Positions 56,020 through 64,000 of a DNA stretch of 64,000 bases are shown here, one piece after another; position 1 is the first letter of the stretch, and the number at the start of each line of letters is the position of its first letter. The notes below the pieces were generated by a model. It saw only the letters and a list, made by a program, of their open reading frames with translations, was not told the DNA's origin and made no database searches. The stretch is from Candidatus Hecatella orcuttiae (GTDB lineage: Archaea; Thermoproteota; Bathyarchaeia; Hecatellales; Hecatellaceae): assembly GCA_002011035.2 (NCBI GenBank), contig MTLY02000001.1, positions 189,342-253,341 on the forward strand, read 5' to 3'. The position numbers and the translations under genes were made by a program.

Positions 56020-56698
56020 CCAGCATCATCAGCCTGTAGACTTCCCGGGTTTCTCGGATGGTCAGCTGGCCGGGGGCGGACTCTTTTCCCCTTCTCACCG
56101 AGGCGTAGGTGAAGAAGCCTCCGAAAAGGGGGGAAAGCACCCTGGAAAAAACTCCTCGAGGACCCATGCAGAAGGCGACGGTGGGAGTTTGCTTGGAGGC
56201 TTGGGCTAGGAACTCTAGACAGGTCAGGTTATCCTCCGGCCTTTGGGCGGTGGTTACTATCTTGCACACCTCAGAGCCTTTTTTCAGCCCCTTTCGAAGG
56301 AGCGTGTGCAGGCGGCGGAGAGGCGGCGTGCCTGCGAAGTCGTGGAAGGAAACGATGGGCTTAGAGCCTTCAGCCTTCACTTTCTCCACCATCTCTTCCA
56401 CATTTCCCGCGGACAGTTCCACATCCACATATTCGAAGCCGGCTTCAGCGGCATCCAAGAGGAGGCTGAGTCTTTTTTCCTCAGGTCCGTCGAACAGGCC
56501 TTTCTCCCTCAGAGGGCGGTTGGTGGCAATGAGCGGGAGGGAGGTCAGCTTTCGAACGGCGAAGGCGGGCACTGGCTTCTCTTGGTAGTCGATTCGAACC
56601 TCTATCAAGTCGGCCTCAGCCTTTTCCGCTTCCCGAACCATGCCCTGCAGTTCTCGGAGGCTTCTCCCCGGGGCGACGGCGCATATTCTAAGATTCAC
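56009..56698 (-). CDS. aroD: 3-dehydroquinate dehydratase, type I
   Basis: A 229-residue type I enzyme with EVRIDY near residue 36, PIVSFHDF with the catalytic His and the Schiff-base Lys in EVCKIVTTA. FCMGPRG and a C-terminal PGQLTIRE complete the barrel. It dehydrates 3-dehydroquinate. Its start overlaps the end of the DHQ synthase II gene by 4 nt. Confidence 0.95.
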   Translation of the reverse strand: MNLRICAVAPGRSLRELQGMVREAEKAEADLIEVRIDYQEKPVPAFAVRKLTSLPLIATNRPLREKGLFDGPEEKRLSLLLDAAEAGFEYVDVELSAGNVEEMVEKVKAEGSKPIVSFHDFAGTPPLRRLHTLLRKGLKKGSEVCKIVTTAQRPEDNLTCLEFLAQASKQTPTVAFCMGPRGVFSRVLSPLFGGFFTYASVRRGKESAPGQLTIRETREVYRLMMLDEG

Positions 56699-57780
56699 AG
56701 TTCTATCACGGTTTCTTCCTTGAGAAGAATTCCGAAATGACGCCCTCCCGGCTGGTGGTGGATTAGGACTTCGTCCCCTGGTTTCAAGTCCCTGACCGAC
56801 TTGGATCCTTCCTTGGTTACAAGCCTAATGGTCTCTGCGTTCTGGACGATGGTCTTAACCCTGCGGCCTTCCACCTCCGCCTCCACCAAGAGCATGGGCC
56901 TCTTCTCTATCTTAACCCTGCCCACGAAGGCGGCTCGCAGGTTTCCACCCCTGTCTACGACGGCTACTTCTTCCCCTGCCTTCAACTCGGAGAGATACTT
57001 GGTCTTACCCTCCGGGGTCAGAGTGTAGAGGGACACCGGCCCCGCGTTCACCCTGAAAGGCCTAGGCTCCACGTGGGGGTTTTCCTGCACCTCCGCTTGC
57101 ACGAGGAAAAGCCCTGAAGACTGGCAGCCTACGAGTATTCCTTCCCCGTGGGTCATGAGGTCGCAGGTGTCTATGCAAACCCTAGCGCCTAAGCCCAGCT
57201 CTTTGCACCCCACAACCTTGGCTGGAACTAACCGAAGCTTCGAAGGCTCCTCCCTCCCGGCTTTCACCTTCTCTAGGGCGGAGGCAACCTCGACGATTTC
57301 ACCGGGCTCTTTGGCTTTTAGGACTACTCCATCTACGCCCAGTTCAAGGGTTTCCAAGGCCAGTTTAGCCTCCCGCCCGGAGGAAACCTCAGCCAGAAGC
57401 TTGCTTCTCCCCTGGATTTTTGCGATGAGGTTCTCCAAGGGTATGACCTTCCAATCCGGACAGCTGGCGATGATGCAGTCTACTCCCAAGGAGGCGGCTT
57501 CTACAATTTTGTCCTCGTCAGCTCTCCCTCGAACGTTCATCTTCACGCAGATACCTTTGCCCTTCTCTTTCGCCTTTTTCACCTCAGCCTCCGAAAGCTT
57601 TCCCAAAAGCTGAATTTCACCGCCCTCGCTGGACACGGTTTTCAAGCCTAAGGACTCAGCCAGCGATGTCAGCTTCCCCTCAACTAGTGCGGTGGTGCAG
57701 AGGCCTTGAGCAGCCGCCAAGAGGCTGCGCTTGGTCTCCTCAGGCAGGGAGGGATCTATTTCTATCCAGAATTCTTTCAT
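56695..57780 (-). CDS. aroB': 3-dehydroquinate synthase II (archaeal)
   Basis: A 361-residue archaeal DHQ synthase II, not related to bacterial AroB. Features include FWIEIDPSLPEETK at the start, DCIIASCPDWKVIPLENLIA, EVSSGREAKLALETLELGVDGVVLKAKEP and LGLGARVCIDTCDLM. It oxidatively deaminates the ADH compound made by the upstream gene product to 3-dehydroquinate with NAD. It overlaps that gene by 4 nt. Confidence 0.95.
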   Translation of the reverse strand: MKEFWIEIDPSLPEETKRSLLAAAQGLCTTALVEGKLTSLAESLGLKTVSSEGGEIQLLGKLSEAEVKKAKEKGKGICVKMNVRGRADEDKIVEAASLGVDCIIASCPDWKVIPLENLIAKIQGRSKLLAEVSSGREAKLALETLELGVDGVVLKAKEPGEIVEVASALEKVKAGREEPSKLRLVPAKVVGCKELGLGARVCIDTCDLMTHGEGILVGCQSSGLFLVQAEVQENPHVEPRPFRVNAGPVSLYTLTPEGKTKYLSELKAGEEVAVVDRGGNLRAAFVGRVKIEKRPMLLVEAEVEGRRVKTIVQNAETIRLVTKEGSKSVRDLKPGDEVLIHHQPGGRHFGILLKEETVIEL

Positions 57781-58568
57781 CCTTTTCCCCTGAGGATCTT
57801 TAATGCCTCATCCACTTCAGCCTTTTGGTGGATGAGGGCGTGGAGGGCTTTCACCATGGCTGTGGGGTTTTCATGCTGAAAGACGTTTCTTCCGATGGAA
57901 ACCCCCGCGCCGCCCACTTGGAGGGAGTCGTAGACCATCCTCAGCACTTCCTCGTCGGTTTTCGCCTTCGGACCCCCAGCTACGATGACAGGGACGGGGC
58001 ATCCTCGCACCACTTCCCGGAAGGTTTCAGGGCTTCCGGTGTAGTTGGTTTTGACGATGTCCGCCCCCAACTCGGCTCCAAGCCTAGCCGCATGCTTGAC
58101 CGCTTCAGGGTCATGTTCACTCTTAACCTTGGCTCCCCGCGGATACATCATAGCCAAGAGGGGGAGACCGTAGAAGTCACACTCGTCAGCCACACTGCCT
58201 AGGTCGCTGAGCATGGCAGACTCTTGCTCAGCGCCCACGTTGACATGGACGGAGACCCCGTCAGCCCCCAGCCTCACCGCTTCTTCCACGCTGCAAACCT
58301 GCACCTTCTCTAACGGGTCTGGGCCTAGGGCGGTGCTTCCTGAGAGGTGGATGAGGAGGGCCATGTTCCCTGTATCCGTGCGGCTGGCGACTCCTTTGTG
58401 GACGATGACCCCGTCTGCGTTTCCCAGCCTGATCTTGTTGAATATCTCCTGCATGTTCACCAGCCCTCGAACAGGGCCGAGGGTGACCCCGTGGTCCATG
58501 GGGACCAACAGGGACTTTCCATCCTCTTTGAAGATTCTCTGCATTCTCCTCTTTTTTCCAGGACCCAT
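57777..58568 (-). CDS. aroA': 2-amino-3,7-dideoxy-D-threo-hept-6-ulosonate synthase (archaeal AroA')
   Basis: A 263-residue class I aldolase-fold enzyme ([39 protein letters not shown] with the Schiff-base Lys, [13 protein letters not shown]). The same fold includes archaeal FBP aldolase, but the position between asd and DHQ synthase II points to the enzyme that joins aspartate semialdehyde to 6-deoxy-5-ketofructose 1-phosphate. The ATG at 58568 follows AGGGAG; a TTG at 58583 would add five residues. Confidence 0.9.
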   Translation of the reverse strand: MGPGKKRRMQRIFKEDGKSLLVPMDHGVTLGPVRGLVNMQEIFNKIRLGNADGVIVHKGVASRTDTGNMALLIHLSGSTALGPDPLEKVQVCSVEEAVRLGADGVSVHVNVGAEQESAMLSDLGSVADECDFYGLPLLAMMYPRGAKVKSEHDPEAVKHAARLGAELGADIVKTNYTGSPETFREVVRGCPVPVIVAGGPKAKTDEEVLRMVYDSLQVGGAGVSIGRNVFQHENPTAMVKALHALIHQKAEVDEALKILRGKG

Positions 58569-58579
58569 GATTTCTCCCT

Positions 58580-59623
58580 TCAAATTATCCCTTTAGCCTT
58601 GAGGAGCTCGGCGTTGAGGATTGAGCATCCCGCAGCTCCCCTCACTGTATTGTGTCCTAGGACTAAATATTTAACTCCCCCCAAGGCAGCGTCCCTCCTA
58701 ACCCTGCCCACCACCACAGACATGCCTCGGTTCTCCCACCGGTCAAGCCTCGGCTGAGGCCGATCCATCTCAGCCCGGACGACGATGGGCGGCTTGGGGG
58801 CGGTAGGCAGACCTAGCCTCTGAGGTTCACCCTCAAACTTGGCCAAGACCTCGGCCACCTCAGCCGGCTCAGCCTCGGCCTCTGTTTCCGCGAAGACGGC
58901 TTCCAGATGCCCATCGAGGGTGGGAACCCGGTTGCAGCTGGCTGAAATCCTGAACTCCGCAGGCTTCTCCGGGGAGCCTAAGATTTTCAGGGATTCCTTT
59001 TCGACCTTCTCCTCCTCCCGGCTGATGTAGGGGATGACATTGTCCACAATGTCCAAGGAAGGGACACCCGGGTATCCAGCCCCTGAGAGAGCTTGCATCG
59101 TAACCAGGAAGAGACGTTTCAACCCGAAAGCGTCGAGGATGGGCTTCACGGAGAGAGTTAGGATGGCGGTGGTGCAGTTGGGGTTGGTGATGATGGCCCC
59201 CTCCCATTTTCTCCGCCTCCGCTGTTCCTCCACCAAATAGGCGTGGTCCGCGTTGACCTCAGGGTTGAGAATGGGCACATCCGGGTCCATGCGGTGGGAG
59301 CTGGCGTTGCTGAAGACGGTGAAGCCGGCTCTGGCAAAGTCCTCTTCCACCTTATGCGCCACCTCCGCGGGGAGAGCTGAGAACACCAAGTCCACGTCGC
59401 CCAAAGCTTTGGGCTCAGCAGGCCTCACCTCCATGTCCGCCACCTGCGAAAATGTCTCTCCCTCCAGCTTCCACTTCACTGTTTCAGCGAAGGTTCTGCC
59501 CGTTGAGCGTTCTGAGGCGGCTAAGGCTTGGAGTTCAAACCAAGGATGGCCCTTCAGGAATTGAATGAACCTCCCGCCCACCATGCCTGTGGCTCCGAGG
59601 ACTCCTACTTTGACCTTAACCAT
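58580..59623 (-). CDS. asd: Aspartate-semialdehyde dehydrogenase
   Basis: A 347-residue enzyme of the archaeal/fungal type with GVLGATGMVGGRFI at the N terminus, the catalytic Cys in TNPNCTTA and later His in GHLEAVFAETE. It reduces aspartyl phosphate to aspartate semialdehyde, the branch point to lysine, threonine, methionine and, here, dehydroquinate. The ATG at 59623 follows AGGTG; a GTG at 59632 is an alternative. It overlaps the aspartokinase end. Confidence 0.94.
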   Translation of the reverse strand: MVKVKVGVLGATGMVGGRFIQFLKGHPWFELQALAASERSTGRTFAETVKWKLEGETFSQVADMEVRPAEPKALGDVDLVFSALPAEVAHKVEEDFARAGFTVFSNASSHRMDPDVPILNPEVNADHAYLVEEQRRRRKWEGAIITNPNCTTAILTLSVKPILDAFGLKRLFLVTMQALSGAGYPGVPSLDIVDNVIPYISREEEKVEKESLKILGSPEKPAEFRISASCNRVPTLDGHLEAVFAETEAEAEPAEVAEVLAKFEGEPQRLGLPTAPKPPIVVRAEMDRPQPRLDRWENRGMSVVVGRVRRDAALGGVKYLVLGHNTVRGAAGCSILNAELLKAKGII

Positions 59624-60863
59624 GGGAAACACCTGCCTTGGGAGGGGCTAGCTTCTCCACGTTTTCCTTTATCAGCGTTAAAGCCTTTTCTCTATCTTTC
59701 CAGCCTAGGAAGACCCTGACAGAGGAACTGATGGTCATGACCCCCAAGAGGTTAATGCCTTCGCGGGCCAGCGGCGCCACCACAGCGTTCACGATGCCGG
59801 GAGCCTTCTCCAACTCAGGGCCTGAAACGGTGATGAGGGCTATGGGGTCGAGGCTGTGGACGGCCTTGGCTATCCTCCGGTTTTTTATCAGCTCATGCAG
59901 CCTCTGGAGGAGGTTGGAGGGATTCTCCACGTAGAGGAGAAGGGAGGGTGAAGCCAAAGTTAAGCCTAGAATCTTGGCGGAGGTGCTGGCGGCCTCGGAG
60001 AAGATCATCAAAAGCGTCTCAGGGGAGGAAACTTCCCACCCCACCAAGGATACCATGGAGAGAGGCTGATGGTGAAGGGCGACGGAAAGCCTTGTCTCCA
60101 TAACCCCCTTGATGACGGTTCCCTTTGCGAGGTCTTCCTCCTCGAATCCCACCACCCTTAGGGTCAGGAAGTCTGTCTTGTATTTGAGGGATTTCGGGTG
60201 AAGAACCTTCGCGCCGGCGGTGCCCAAGGTGAACATTTCCTCCACGTCTAAGCTTTCGATCATGGCGGGAGCCGTGACTTTCTTAGGGTCAGCCGACAGA
60301 ACGCCTTGAACATCCTTGACGAAGACCACCTCATCGGAGCCGACGCAGCGACCTAGGACCACGGCGGTGATGTCGCTTCCTCCCCGCCCCAGGGTTGTAA
60401 CCTTCCCTTGAGGAGACAAACCTATGAAGCCGGGGACAACGACCACGTAGCCTTCCTCCAGCAGAGGTTTCACCTTCTCCAACACCGCCCGCTGAGTCTT
60501 CTCCAAATTCACCTCCGCCTGGCCGAATTCCGAGTCGGTGTAGATAGGCCACTGAGAGGATGAGGGATCCAACCCCACAGCCTTCACCCCCTGAGATTTG
60601 ATGGCGGTGGTCATGATGCGGGCGGCTGTCCTTTCACCCATGGAAAGAACCTCATCCAAATCCTCTTTGGAGAGCCCGTTGGGGCTGGATTGGAGAGCGG
60701 TTTGGAGGAGACCGTCGGTGACGCCTGTGAGGGCTGAAACCACAACGAGAATTTTCTTTCCTTTTCTGGCCTCCGCAGCCACCTTTCCCGCTGCTTGAGC
60801 TATGTTTTCCGGAGTTGAAAGGCAAGAGCCTCCGAACTTAACCACAAGAGTTTTCACTGGCAT
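59616..60863 (-). CDS. Aspartate kinase
   Basis: A 415-residue aspartokinase with VVKFGGSCLSTPENI, GRGGSDITAVVL and two C-terminal ACT-like domains (about residues 265-405), which usually confer feedback control. It phosphorylates aspartate as the first step toward aspartate semialdehyde. It is the first gene of the chorismate operon. The ATG at 60863 follows GGAGGT by about 7 nt, at the end of a leader of roughly 170-195 nt. Confidence 0.95.
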   Translation of the reverse strand: MPVKTLVVKFGGSCLSTPENIAQAAGKVAAEARKGKKILVVVSALTGVTDGLLQTALQSSPNGLSKEDLDEVLSMGERTAARIMTTAIKSQGVKAVGLDPSSSQWPIYTDSEFGQAEVNLEKTQRAVLEKVKPLLEEGYVVVVPGFIGLSPQGKVTTLGRGGSDITAVVLGRCVGSDEVVFVKDVQGVLSADPKKVTAPAMIESLDVEEMFTLGTAGAKVLHPKSLKYKTDFLTLRVVGFEEEDLAKGTVIKGVMETRLSVALHHQPLSMVSLVGWEVSSPETLLMIFSEAASTSAKILGLTLASPSLLLYVENPSNLLQRLHELIKNRRIAKAVHSLDPIALITVSGPELEKAPGIVNAVVAPLAREGINLLGVMTISSSVRVFLGWKDREKALTLIKENVEKLAPPKAGVSHG

Positions 60864-61120
60864 GGATGATACCTCCGAAAACTTTCACGGAAATAGTTTT
60901 GACGGATGGAGAGAATGGAGGGAAACGCCTAACAGCTACCCGAGTATTCATGCTTTGGCGAGGTTCGGGGATAAACACAAAGCCCCCTGAAAACGTGAAC
61001 CCCCCTGGAATGCACCCGGTTAACCTCCCCAGTATTGCATAATAGGATTTACCATCTCTATATAAAGATTATCAAAAAAGAAAGAGGAAAGAGGTTCCTC
61101 GTTAATCTCCTTTTTCCGTT
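60864..61120. other. Leader and spacer between ahpC-like and aspartokinase genes
   Basis: On the minus strand a TATA-like TTTATATAG lies near 61058-61066, implying a long untranslated leader before the aspartokinase start. A small open frame in the leader (ATG at 60951) overlaps that start, but its reality is doubtful. No known riboswitch is recognised. Confidence 0.4.
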
Positions 61121-61684
61121 TTAGATTTTGCCGACCAAGTCTAAGCCAGGTTTGAGGGTTTCCTTTCCCGGCTTCCAACTCGCCGGGCAGACTTCTCCCT
61201 TGTGTTCCCTCACGTGGATAGCTGCTTGGAGTTTTCGCAGAAGCTCCTCGGCGCTTCGGCCGATGCTGTTATCGTGGATCTCCAAGGCTCTCAAAACTCC
61301 GTCGGGGTCGATGATGAAACTTCCTCGCAGGGAAAGTCCCTCCTCTTCGATGTAGGTACCGAATTCTCTGCAGAGTCTTCCCGCGGGATCAGCCAGCATG
61401 GGGAACTTGATTTTCTGGATGGCGGGGGAGTGGTCATGCCAGGCTTTGTGGACGAACACCGTGTCGGTGCTTACACTCAGCACTTCTGCTCCCGCTTTTT
61501 TGAATTCCTCGTAGTTCTCAGCCAGCTCTTCCAGCTCGGTGGGACAGATGAACGTGAAATCCGCTGGATAGAACACCAGAACCAGCCATTTACCTCTGTA
61601 GTCAGAAAGCTTGATGGTCTTGGTTTCCTCGTTGTGGAAGGCTTCCGCCTCTAGGTCTGGAATTTGTTCACCGATTCTCACCAC
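61121..61684 (-). CDS. 2-Cys peroxiredoxin (AhpC type)
   Basis: A 187-residue peroxiredoxin with the peroxidatic C47 in DFTFICPTE and the resolving C166 in EVCPASW. It has the AhpC body (LVLVFYPADF, STDTVFVHKAWHDHSPAI, RGSFIIDPDG). It reduces hydrogen peroxide and organic peroxides. The GTG at 61684 follows AGGTGAT. It lies alone between the chorismate and tryptophan operons. Confidence 0.93.
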   Translation of the reverse strand: MVRIGEQIPDLEAEAFHNEETKTIKLSDYRGKWLVLVFYPADFTFICPTELEELAENYEEFKKAGAEVLSVSTDTVFVHKAWHDHSPAIQKIKFPMLADPAGRLCREFGTYIEEEGLSLRGSFIIDPDGVLRALEIHDNSIGRSAEELLRKLQAAIHVREHKGEVCPASWKPGKETLKPGLDLVGKI

Positions 61685-61750
61685 GGTTTTATCACCTGTT
61701 AAATTTATATTATAAACTTCACCATATTTTATATATTTTTACTACCCATC

Positions 61751-62341
61751 CTAGGAATCCGGAAAGTAGTGGTTCGGTGTTTCCAGAAAATTTTGGATAA
61801 GCCGCTTACCATGAGCGGTTAAGATGCTTTCAGGGTGAAATTGAATTCCCTCCACCGGCCGGCTTTTATGCCGGACCCCCATGATGGTTCCGTCCTCCGC
61901 CTTGGCGGAAACCTCCAGACAGGAAGGCAGGCAAGTGGGCACAGCGGCTAGGGAATGGTAGCGAGTAGCCGGGAAAGGATTAGGCAGCCCGTGGAACACA
62001 CCTTTTCCGTCGTGGTAGACTTGGGAGGTTTTCCCGTGCAGCGGCCCGGACTCGGCTCTGTCCACTTTCCCCCCGAAGGCTTCCACGATGGCTTGGTGGC
62101 CTAGGCATACGCCGAGGATGGGGATGGAGGCGAGTTTCCTTATCACAGCCATGGTGTTGCCTGTGCTCTTCCGGGGATGCCCGGGGCCGGGGGATATTAT
62201 GATTCTCTGAGGCCTCATTTCAGCTGCCTCCTGCGCGGTCAGGATGTTATCCGCTACTACCACCTTGCAGCCTTGGCTGGCCACGTAGTCGACGAGAATG
62301 TAGACGAAGGAGTCCCGGTTGTTGATGAAGAGAACCTTCAC
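61751..62341 (-). CDS. trpG: Anthranilate synthase component II (glutamine amidotransferase)
   Basis: A 196-residue class I glutamine amidotransferase with ISPGPGHPRKSTGN, the nucleophile Cys in LGVCLGHQAIVEAFGG and the His-Glu pair in GIQFHPESILT. It supplies ammonia to TrpE. The GTG at 62341 overlaps the trpE stop as GTGA. Confidence 0.95.
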   Translation of the reverse strand: MKVLFINNRDSFVYILVDYVASQGCKVVVADNILTAQEAAEMRPQRIIISPGPGHPRKSTGNTMAVIRKLASIPILGVCLGHQAIVEAFGGKVDRAESGPLHGKTSQVYHDGKGVFHGLPNPFPATRYHSLAAVPTCLPSCLEVSAKAEDGTIMGVRHKSRPVEGIQFHPESILTAHGKRLIQNFLETPNHYFPDS

Positions 62342-63828
62342 GCTACGTTCACCTTCGCCTCCGCCATGCCTACGGCCTTCACTAGGCTTCGCATTTTGTT
62401 CTCCGTTTCAATCCACTCCAGCCTCGGCTGGGAGTCGGCTACCACCCCGGCTCCAGCTTGAACGGTGGCCGTGGAGTTCAAGAGCTGGATGGTTCGGATG
62501 GTGATAGCCCAGTCCATATCCCCGTTGAAGGCCATGTAGCCGATGGCTCCCGCGTAGGGGCCTCGGGGCTCCTTCTCCAGCTCTTCGATGACCTCCATGG
62601 CTCTCAGCTTGGGGGCGCCGGTTACCGTTCCTGCGGGGAAGAGGCATTTTAACACGTCGAAGGAGTTCATTCCTCTCCGAAGTCTTCCCTCCACGGTGGT
62701 GACTAAGTGCATCACGTGTTTGAACCTCTTCACTGTCATGAAGCCTCTCACTTGGACGGAGCCCGGCTCGGAAACCTTTGAAACGTCGTTCCTGGCCAGA
62801 TCCACCAGCATGACGTGTTCAGCTCTTTCTTTGCTGTCTGTCTTCAGCTCCCTGAGCATCCGCCCCTCATCCACCTTGTTCCAGCCTCTCCGCCTTGTCC
62901 CCGCGATAGGGACGGTGGTTATCTTTTCACGGTTTAGGCTTACTAGGGCTTCAGGGCTGCTTCCCACAAACCTGAGGCTTCCGAAGTTCAGGTAGAACAT
63001 GTAGGGGGAGGGATTCAGCCTCCTCAAAGCCTCGTAGATCGCCAAGTCTCCAGCCTCAGTTTTCCGACCTACCTTCCGGGAGACCACAACTTGGAAGATG
63101 TCTCCGCTCCAAATGTATTCCTTGCACTGTTCAACCATGTGAGAGAATTCCTCCTGCCCCACGTTGGACTTGAAGTCTTCGACGGAAATGTCCCCGCTGA
63201 CATCATCCTTTCTCCCTCCCTCAGCCCTGTAGCTTTTCAAGGCTTTTCCCAGATCTTGGGAAACATCGCCTGCGCCTCCCACCCCGTTGTCCACCTGCAG
63301 CAAGATTTCCCGAGCGTGGTCGTAGATGAGGACCGTGGTATGCATCCCCAACATGACCTCAGGGGTTTCCGCTCGACGTTTGAAGCCCACCCACGGGGCT
63401 ACCGCGTCGTAGGCCACATAGCCTAGGTAGCCGCCGAAGAAAACCTGCCTCCTGAAGAAGGGAGGCCTCCGCAGTGCGGTTTCAGGAAAATATTCTTCAA
63501 CCCTGTCCAAGGCCAAGATTCTGTTCTCAACCCTATCCTCCACAGCTCGGTGGGCTGCGCTGGGCATTTTCCGTTGAGGCTGGAGCCTGCGGAGGATCTG
63601 CTCCCCTCTCTCCGTTAGAATCTCCTCAACCCTCGGCCTGTCTTTTTTGACGGTTAGAATGTAATCGGGGTTGAAGCAGAGAAAAGAGTAGAGGGGTTTG
63701 TGTTCGCTGAGGGATTCCAGAAGGAAAGAGAAGCGAGGTTCCAGCCTCTCCGATAGGTGTTTGAAGAGGGAGAAGACGTTGCACCGTCCTCCCACCCTTG
63801 TAACCTTCGGCTGAATGCTGGTAGGCAT
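62338..63828 (-). CDS. trpE: Anthranilate synthase component I
   Basis: A 496-residue chorismate-utilising enzyme with an N-terminal part (PLYSFLCFNPDYI), and a catalytic C-terminal part with NPSPYMFYLNFG, the signature VPIAGTRRRG and FPAGTVTGAPKLRAMEVIEELE. It converts chorismate and ammonia to anthranilate. It is located between trpA and trpG. The ATG at 63828 follows GGGGGCGG. Confidence 0.95.
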   Translation of the reverse strand: MPTSIQPKVTRVGGRCNVFSLFKHLSERLEPRFSFLLESLSEHKPLYSFLCFNPDYILTVKKDRPRVEEILTERGEQILRRLQPQRKMPSAAHRAVEDRVENRILALDRVEEYFPETALRRPPFFRRQVFFGGYLGYVAYDAVAPWVGFKRRAETPEVMLGMHTTVLIYDHAREILLQVDNGVGGAGDVSQDLGKALKSYRAEGGRKDDVSGDISVEDFKSNVGQEEFSHMVEQCKEYIWSGDIFQVVVSRKVGRKTEAGDLAIYEALRRLNPSPYMFYLNFGSLRFVGSSPEALVSLNREKITTVPIAGTRRRGWNKVDEGRMLRELKTDSKERAEHVMLVDLARNDVSKVSEPGSVQVRGFMTVKRFKHVMHLVTTVEGRLRRGMNSFDVLKCLFPAGTVTGAPKLRAMEVIEELEKEPRGPYAGAIGYMAFNGDMDWAITIRTIQLLNSTATVQAGAGVVADSQPRLEWIETENKMRSLVKAVGMAEAKVNVA

Positions 63829-63844
63829 TTCGAGCCGCCCCCTT

Positions 63845-64000
63845 TCACGCTTTTTTAGCCGTCGCTGCTTTGAGGGTGTGGACGTAGGCGGAAACCTTCT
63901 CCAAGGCTTGAGCAGGGTTTGAAGCTGAGCTGGTGTAGAGGTCGATGAGGGCGGAGCCCACGATGGCTCCGTCTGCTCCCGCCGCTATCACTTCCCGGAC
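63845..64000 (-). CDS. trpA: Tryptophan synthase alpha subunit (3' end only)
   Basis: The last 51 codons of a gene cut by the right edge, on the minus strand with TGA at 63847-63845. The reading VREVIAAGADGAIVGSALID matches the end of the TrpA barrel, where the phosphate-binding glycines sit, and is followed by a short helical tail. It precedes trpE by 16 nt, so the order is trpA-trpE-trpG. Confidence 0.85.
   Translation of the reverse strand, partial: VREVIAAGADGAIVGSALIDLYTSSASNPAQALEKVSAYVHTLKAATAKKA

Noticed and set aside
60838-60951. 37-residue leader frame before aspartokinase
   Set aside because: It overlaps the aspartokinase start, has no run of regulatory codons and no clear ribosome site.
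1-64000. CRISPR arrays, insertion sequences and attachment sites
   Set aside because: No spaced direct repeats, transposase-like genes or tRNA-flanking duplications were seen by eye.

Overview
The window reads as a chromosome segment of an uncultured archaeon, most likely a member of the TACK group and plausibly Bathyarchaeia. The archaeal assignment is firm. The segment has TATA-box promoters followed by leaderless or short-leader starts, intron-bearing tRNAs, aIF1, HerA/NurA, archaeal shikimate kinase, the aspartate-semialdehyde route to dehydroquinate, Taw1, O-phosphoseryl-tRNA synthetase, F420 genes and bifunctional fructose bisphosphate aldolase/phosphatase. The finer assignment is inference from multi-intron tRNAs, a TackOD1-like protein and corrinoid methyltransferase genes without methanogenesis genes. 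Genes are dense, many overlap by 4 to 12 nt, and GTG and TTG starts are common.

Layout from left to right. 1-3.5 kb holds two BMP-type ABC permeases (one cut by the edge), a corrinoid protein and a UroD-fold methyltransferase. 3.6-9 kb holds tRNA-Ile, a flavin-binding reductase-like gene and a riboflavin/F420 precursor operon (COG0402-type amidohydrolase, arfC, cofG, cofH). 9-14.8 kb holds a CBS protein, a HAD hydrolase, an NfeD-like gene, a glycosyltransferase paired with a TackOD1/nuclease-fold protein, a NUDIX gene and a radical SAM gene. 14.8-18 kb is a tRNA operon (taw1, translin-like, sepS). 18.1-22.7 kb is mixed accessory DNA: CopD-like, an HxlR regulator, a TupA-like binding protein with a ModE-like regulator, and an AT-rich restriction-modification locus. 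22.9-28.3 kb holds FBP aldolase/phosphatase, tpiA, a DUF89 phosphatase, a phosphoglycolate-phosphatase-like gene, a methyltransferase and an M20 peptidase. 28.5-34.9 kb is a complete nucleoside-type ABC importer, with its binding protein on the opposite strand and a TrzA-type amidohydrolase. 35-51 kb holds tRNA-Asn, thioredoxin-like and JAMM genes, an ornithine cyclodeaminase family gene, guaAB, an HMG-CoA synthase/DUF35 fusion, nurA-herA, small regulators, valS and tRNA-Gln. 51-61 kb is a nine-gene aspartate-to-chorismate operon, followed by a peroxiredoxin and trpG, trpE and the 3' end of trpA.

Functional links. Aspartokinase and Asd supply aspartate semialdehyde to the ADH/DHQ-synthase-II route, and chorismate then feeds TrpEG in the next operon. 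ArfC produces the ribitylaminopyrimidine that CofG/CofH need, and the amidohydrolase in that operon is a good candidate for a missing deamination step. The second amidohydrolase sits beside the nucleoside-type importer and suggests scavenging of purine-like bases.

Most unusual items: a tRNA-Gln with three introns, a tRNA-Asn with two introns whose 5' end overlaps a protein stop codon, a nonsense-interrupted ThaI-like restriction gene next to an intact methylase with a tiny ribbon-helix-helix gene and a tandem palindrome upstream, the Taw1/translin/SepRS operon, and the HMG-CoA synthase/DUF35 fusion. No CRISPR array, insertion sequence or rRNA was seen.
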